DNA of 7,364 nucleotides, from contig CANFYD010000177.1 of the NCBI GenBank assembly GCA_947450745.1, forward strand, positions 1 through 7,364, in the 5' to 3' direction. The DNA is from Burkholderiales bacterium. GTDB lineage: Bacteria; Pseudomonadota; Gammaproteobacteria; Burkholderiales; Burkholderiaceae_C. Under the pieces are notes generated by a model. It ran no database searches, had not been told where the DNA came from, and saw nothing but the letters and a program-made list of their open reading frames with translations. How positions within the stretch are numbered: position 1 is the stretch's first letter; every line of letters starts with the position of its first letter. This document shows, piece by piece, positions 5,889-7,364 of the stretch. The position numbers and the translations under genes are program-made.

Positions 5889-7103
5889 TCAGACGCGCTC
5901 AAAAATGCCGGCCGCACCTTGACCGGTGCCCACGCACATCGTCACCATGCCGTACTTCAAGTTGTGGCGGCGCAGCGCGTGGACGACGGTGGCGGAGCGG
6001 ATCGCACCGGTCGCGCCGAGCGGGTGGCCCAGCGCAATCGCGCCGCCGTTCGGGTTGACGCGGGCGCGGTCCAGCACGATGCCCTTGCTGTCCAGATCGT
6101 TCAGCACCGCCAGCGACTGCGCGGCAAACGCTTCGTTCAGCTCGATCCAGTCCAGGTCTTGGGCGCGGATGCCGGCCAGCTTCAGCGCGGCGGGTATCGC
6201 CTCGATCGGGCCGATGCCCATGATTTCCGGCGGCACACCGCGCACGGCAAAGGACACAAAGCGTGCCAGCGGCGTCAGGCCGAAGCGCTTGACCGCACTC
6301 TCGGACGCGATGATCAGCGCACCGGCACCGTCGGAGGTTTGCGAGCTGTTGCCTGCGGTCACGCTGCCCTTGGCCGCAAACACGGCGCGCAGTTTGGCCA
6401 AGCCTTCCAGCGAGGTTTCACGGCGCGGGCCTTCGTCGCTATCGACGATGCGCTTGCGCAGGTTGATCGAGCCGTCTTGCAGGTTGGGCGTGCGCTCCAG
6501 CAGCTCGAACGGCGTCGTCTCGTTCAGATGCTCACCGGCCTCAATGGCCCGCAGCGCGCGCAAATGCGATTGCAGCGCGAATTCATCCTGCGCTTCGCGC
6601 GAGATCTTCCACTGCTGCGCCACTTTCTCGGCCGTCAAGCCCATGCCGTAAGCGACGCCGATGTTCTCGTCACGCTCGAAAATGGACGGCGCCAGCGAGG
6701 GCTTGTTGCCGCTCATCGGCACCATGCTCATCGACTCGACGCCGGCCGCGATCATGACCTCGGCCTCGCCGACACGGATGCGGTCGGCCGCCATCTGGAT
6801 GGCGCTCAAACCAGAGGCGCAAAAGCGGTTCACCGTCACGCCGCCGACCGAAGTTGGCAGGCCCGACAAGACCGCCGCCACGCGGGCGATGTTCATGCCC
6901 TGCTCGCCCTCGGGGAAGGAGCAGCCGACGATGGCGTCCTCGATCGCCGCCGGGTCCAGCGTCGGCACTTGGGCCAAGGCGGCCTGAATGGCGCGCATCA
7001 GCATCTCTTCCGGCCGCGTGTTCTTGTAATAGCCACGACCCGATTTGCCGATGGGCAGACGGGTGGCGGCGCAGATGTAGGCTTCTTGGACTTGCTTGCT
7101 CAT
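5889..7103 (-). CDS. Acetyl-CoA C-acyltransferase (3-ketoacyl-CoA thiolase)
   Basis: A 404-residue thiolase of the usual length for the family. It should cleave 3-ketoacyl-CoA with CoA to give acetyl-CoA and a shortened acyl-CoA, the last step of beta-oxidation; the reverse condensation is possible in principle. All catalytic elements are present: nucleophile C95 in NRFCASGL, N323-E324 in NEAF, H360 in GGAIALGHPLG, and the second active cysteine C390 in CVGTGQG. The gene order, with a FadN-like dehydrogenase upstream, supports a degradative FadA/FadI-type role over acetoacetyl-CoA synthesis. The ATG start has AAGGA at 7112-7116 with an 8-nt spacer. It follows the FadN-like gene after a 163-bp gap, so it may be co-transcribed or have its own promoter. 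The stop is one base before the DUF1569 GTG. A roughly 1.3-kb antisense frame over it is a codon-bias shadow. Confidence 0.95.
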   Translation of the reverse strand: MSKQVQEAYICAATRLPIGKSGRGYYKNTRPEEMLMRAIQAALAQVPTLDPAAIEDAIVGCSFPEGEQGMNIARVAAVLSGLPTSVGGVTVNRFCASGLSAIQMAADRIRVGEAEVMIAAGVESMSMVPMSGNKPSLAPSIFERDENIGVAYGMGLTAEKVAQQWKISREAQDEFALQSHLRALRAIEAGEHLNETTPFELLERTPNLQDGSINLRKRIVDSDEGPRRETSLEGLAKLRAVFAAKGSVTAGNSSQTSDGAGALIIASESAVKRFGLTPLARFVSFAVRGVPPEIMGIGPIEAIPAALKLAGIRAQDLDWIELNEAFAAQSLAVLNDLDSKGIVLDRARVNPNGGAIALGHPLGATGAIRSATVVHALRRHNLKYGMVTMCVGTGQGAAGIFERV

Positions 7104-7216
7104 GATCCTGATCCTTTCAATTGATCAGTGGAAATCGGAATGGGGTGGTGGGCTGCAGACTCGGTTACGAGCAACGCCTAACAAGGCTCGGCGACCACAC
7201 AGTAATCTCTAGTCAG
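7104..7216 (-). other. Leader region of the thiolase gene
   Basis: This is the proximal part of the gap between the FadN-like stop and the thiolase start. It contains the ribosome site at 7112-7116, the tandem GGATCA GGATCA next to the start, and an overlapping palindrome TCAATTGA/TGATCA around 7117-7127. A small hairpin is possible, CGAGC (7168-7172) with GCTCG (7186-7190). No convincing sigma-70 promoter and no recognisable fatty-acid-regulator operator was found, and no small coding frame could be supported. Confidence 0.4.
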
Positions 7217-7261
7217 AGGGGACAGAGCTACTCGCGGGTACGCTCGGGCGATCTGTCCCCT
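7217..7261. repeat. REP-like inverted repeat AGGGGACAGA / TCTGTCCCCT
   Basis: AGGGGACAGA (7217-7226) and TCTGTCCCCT (7252-7261) are perfect 10-bp inverted repeats around a 25-nt GC-rich loop. It lies 5 nt after the stop codon of the FadN-like gene. GGGGACAG-type arms are familiar from dispersed REP-like palindromes in proteobacteria, some mobilised by REP-associated tyrosine transposases, so this is probably one such intergenic element. It could stabilise the upstream mRNA 3' end or reduce read-through into thiolase. No T-run follows, so simple intrinsic termination is not supported. Confidence 0.65.
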
Positions 7262-7266
7262 TGTAT

Positions 7267-7364
7267 TTAGTTTCTTACCGGTTTCCCAGTCTGCAACATC
7301 CCCATCACTCTTTCCTGCGTTTTTGGATGCTCCAGCAGGCTGCAGAAATGCTTGCGCTCCAGAG
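7267..7364 (-). CDS. 3-hydroxyacyl-CoA dehydrogenase (FadN-like), C-terminal end only
   Basis: The frame enters at the right edge and runs 31 complete codons to TAA at 7267-7269. It reads LERKHFCSLLEHP followed by KTQERVMGMLQTGKPVRN. This matches the usual tail of the long (about 800-residue) bacterial 3-hydroxyacyl-CoA dehydrogenases carrying a C-terminal enoyl-CoA hydratase-like domain, which typically end in a KTQERI..ML.TGKPLRN-like sequence (recalled). The protein would oxidise 3-hydroxyacyl-CoA to 3-ketoacyl-CoA, the substrate of the thiolase encoded next. At least 95% of the gene is outside the window, so the identification rests on this short tail and on gene order. Confidence 0.72.
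   Translation of the reverse strand, partial: LERKHFCSLLEHPKTQERVMGMLQTGKPVRN

Noticed and set aside
5888..5917. Upstream GTG start for the DUF1569 gene
   Set aside because: It would overlap the thiolase gene, has no ribosome site, and would put ten extra residues before a normally placed RR signal.
5772..7124. Plus-strand frame of 450 codons
   Set aside because: It is antisense to the thiolase, whose catalytic residues are all intact, and has low-complexity shadow composition.
7176..7182. GCCTAAC resembling an integron attC core
   Set aside because: No matching GTTRRRY core follows at a suitable distance on the plus strand, and there are no integron or cassette features nearby.

Overview
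The window is GC-rich, tightly packed chromosomal DNA, apparently from a betaproteobacterium of the order Burkholderiales (Comamonadaceae or Rubrivivax/Roseateles-like relatives). This is inferred from protein character and gene neighbourhood, not from any marker gene. There are six complete protein genes on the minus strand and one on the plus strand. A seventh minus-strand gene is cut by the right edge. No rRNA, tRNA, insertion sequence, phage gene or CRISPR array was seen. No intergenic stretch exceeds 300 bases.

Left part (1-2101): a short array of 45-bp tandem repeats (1-175) with variable 4-5-nt linkers ends directly against the stop codon of a GltI-type periplasmic glutamate/aspartate-binding protein gene (176-1069, minus). 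Upstream of it on the same strand is a LysR-family regulator of the HypT/YjiE type (1184-2101, minus). A palindrome lies in the gap between them. The regulator is a natural candidate to control the binding-protein gene. The transporter's permease and ATPase genes are not in the window.

Middle (2176-4521): an Atm1-type ABC exporter with fused membrane and ATPase domains (minus) is divergent from a YciA-type acyl-CoA thioesterase (plus). They are separated by about 80 bp.

Right part (4569-7364): a beta-oxidation gene cluster read right to left. It consists of the last 31 codons of a FadN-like 3-hydroxyacyl-CoA dehydrogenase, an acetyl-CoA acyltransferase (thiolase), a small DUF1569/DinB-like protein with a twin-arginine lipoprotein signal, and a crotonase-fold protein. 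The crotonase active site looks like a delta3-delta2-enoyl-CoA isomerase rather than a hydratase. Together these would carry out the later steps of fatty acyl-CoA degradation. The thioesterase converges on this cluster and could release excess acyl-CoA, which is an inference from position.

Nothing here is clearly a new multi-gene system. The points most worth a second look are the hairpin-forming repeat array at the left edge, the crotonase whose two hydratase glutamates are replaced, and the lipoprotein-like DUF1569 gene embedded in the beta-oxidation operon.
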